Below, one piece after another: positions 62,270 to 64,000 of a stretch of 64,000 nucleotides of DNA. Position 1 is the first letter of the stretch; each line of letters opens with the position of its first letter. A program made the position numbers and the translations under genes. The stretch covers positions 485,511 to 549,510 of the forward strand of contig PTFA01000402.1 in assembly GCA_003342895.1 (NCBI GenBank). Reading direction: 5' to 3'. This DNA is from Casuarius casuarius (taxonomy: Eukaryota; Chordata; Aves; Casuariiformes; Casuariidae). The notes under the pieces are model-generated. The model was not told where the DNA came from. It ran no database searches and saw only the letters and a list, made by a program, of their open reading frames with translations.

Positions 62270-64000
62270 AACTGGTGCTCGGCTAGAGCAACTCCTGGAG
62301 GAAAAGAGGATCCCTGCAGGGATATCCCAAAAGGTGCAGAGGATTTGTGGCACCAGGGATGGAGACCAAGGTGTCGGTGGTGCAGGTGCGGGCTCAATGG
62401 GGGCAGAGACAAGGGACAACTGGGGGCAGGTCTGCCCTCACCCTGTGCAGTGGGCTTCTGTCCCAGTGGGGCAGGGCAGGGGGAAGGCAGGACGCTGAGG
62501 CATGTAAATAGGACTCTCATTTCCATAGGTAGCAAGACCAGGAGAAACTGTTTCGTCTGTCTGGTCCACCACGGAGTAATTTGAGGAAGAATAATTTGTC
62601 TGGATTTACCTACTGAGACTGGGGGTTAACACATCATAGTCTGCTGGGCAGAAAAGCCCTCTGTTGCCACTTGTTTCCAGTAGTCGACTGGTTCCATCAC
62701 ATTACAACCCTTCTTTTTGCTTTGCTTTGATGGAGTGTGGGCCTGGTCCTGGGTGGGTCAGCACCAAATGTGGGCAGAATTTGGGCGGCTTCATCCAAAA
62801 ATGGATTTAGAGGACCCACCATAACTCTGCAGGTATCGCCTTTGTTTTCAGGTGATACCTCTGACAGTTGTGGTTCCTGCTGGCCAGGATGCAGCGGGCC
62901 GGGGCAGTGCGGTCCGGGAGGTGAGCTACCAGGATGCACCTTGGAGGACCCAACTCCCACCCCACTTACGTGGCCAAGGTTGCAGTGGCGGCATGCACCA
63001 GGCGTATGGAGGGACACGAGAATCCAATGTTGGTACCACTGGAGACAGCTGCCATGGAGACATGCTCGCAGGGGGGTAGGAGAGAGAGCTGCCGCGGGAG
63101 CTTTTAGCCTAGTGAAGCATCACTCCAGCTGCTGTTCGCCATGCCTCACTGCCTGCCAGTGTCACCCAGGACATGGATGTTGGGACAGGGAGGCCTGAGT
63201 GCGGATATCGAGGTGCAGCAGTCAACGGCTGTCCACCATGCCAGGAGCACATGGCTCAGCTGATGCAAGGTTTAATGTTTCCATGTCTCTGCCCTTGGTT
63301 TGTCTGAGCTGTGCATTACAGGCAGGACATTGTGAAAGAGCAGAGGAAAAAAGGCTCCTTGAAATTCAGCCTCTCACCAAATAGGATTTGTGGCATTTTT
63401 TTTAGGTCATTTTCACTGCCAACCCCCAAAGGACCTGCTACTGAATTAGTCTCCTAATAGTCCCTTTAAAGATGCTCTGCTGTAAGTTAATTGCTTGCAT
63501 TAATCTATCCCTGAAAAAAATGACCCAAGTTAATTATGGCGATTCTTTGGAGCACGGCTGGGCTGAAGGTGAAATGCAGCAAGTGTGAAAGCCTTCATCT
63601 TTGCGGGCAACCTCTCTCTCTCTCTCCACCCCCCCATGAAGCCTATTGCTTTCCTTTGAAGTCAGCAGAGTAATTAAAACATCAGCTGGATGCTGTATTT
63701 TATCCTAGAGGCCAAAAACCCCGTGACAGGCCCTGTTTGCACTGTGACCTCTATTTGCTGTGTGTGTGTGTGGGTCCCTGCCAGCACCCTGGGGTCAAGC
63801 GCCATGGCAGGGAGACGGGGGCTGACGCAGCCCCTTGGGGCTGCCCTCGCCTGCACACGCAGCCCTTGGTGGAGGTGTGGAGCAGCCCCAGGCTGGGGAG
63901 CGCAAGGGAAGGCGCTGGGGTGCAGGAGCCGATTGAAGGTGTCCCTTCCCCGGGGAGCGGGAGGCAGCTGGCACTGGCTCCTGCAGGAGCTGGTGGTGGA

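Larger units (their letters stand above)
55601..64000. other. GC-richer intergenic region without a recognised gene
   Basis: Base composition rises in GC after about 55.7 kb and many open frames of 100-198 codons appear on both strands, as expected when stop codons become rarer. None shows a domain, consistent splice sites or a match to neighbours expected near ADARB1 (for example POFUT2 or COL18A1). It holds the GT and TC microsatellites, the 105-bp duplication and a CCTAACCATTAGGCTC motif near 61986-62001 that resembles old tRNA-like repeats. Confidence 0.5.

Overview
The window is vertebrate nuclear DNA, most likely from a bird. It carries eight coding exons, on the + strand, of one gene: ADARB1, the adenosine-to-inosine RNA editing enzyme ADAR2. 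The exons encode an ADAR2 protein close to the human one (about 690 visible residues; human short form 701). The large introns, the scarcity of recent repeats, a decayed CR1-type LINE and the absence of any Alu sequence fit a sauropsid genome. The species cannot be told from the sequence.

Layout. 1-3338 is the end of the intron before the exon with the two double-stranded-RNA-binding domains; the exon with the start codon lies outside the window. Coding exons, numbered 2-9 by taking the missing start exon as 1, are 3339-4270, 18061-18175, 22906-23074, 23604-23752, 24364-24532, 36248-36429, 47914-48092 and 48854-49030 (stop TAA at 49028-49030). They join in a single open frame and the zinc-binding residues are intact. 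An AT-rich, 3'UTR-like stretch follows to about 55.6 kb. From there to 64 kb the DNA is more GC-rich, with microsatellites and a local duplication but no recognised gene.

Most interesting points. (1) An AA dinucleotide sits exactly 47 nt upstream of the normal exon 2 acceptor, at the spacing of the ADAR2 self-editing splice site known in rodents. A candidate pairing partner lies about 1.1 kb upstream in the same intron. (2) The exon 7 donor appears to be GC rather than GT, with a GT alternative that would drop one conserved glycine. (3) A roughly 100-bp direct duplication at 60.3 and 61.3 kb differs mostly at synonymous third positions and by one 3-nt gap. (4) A decayed CR1-like LINE of about 2 kb lies antisense in intron 7. 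Nearly all other open frames are short and look like chance frames in introns or intergenic DNA.
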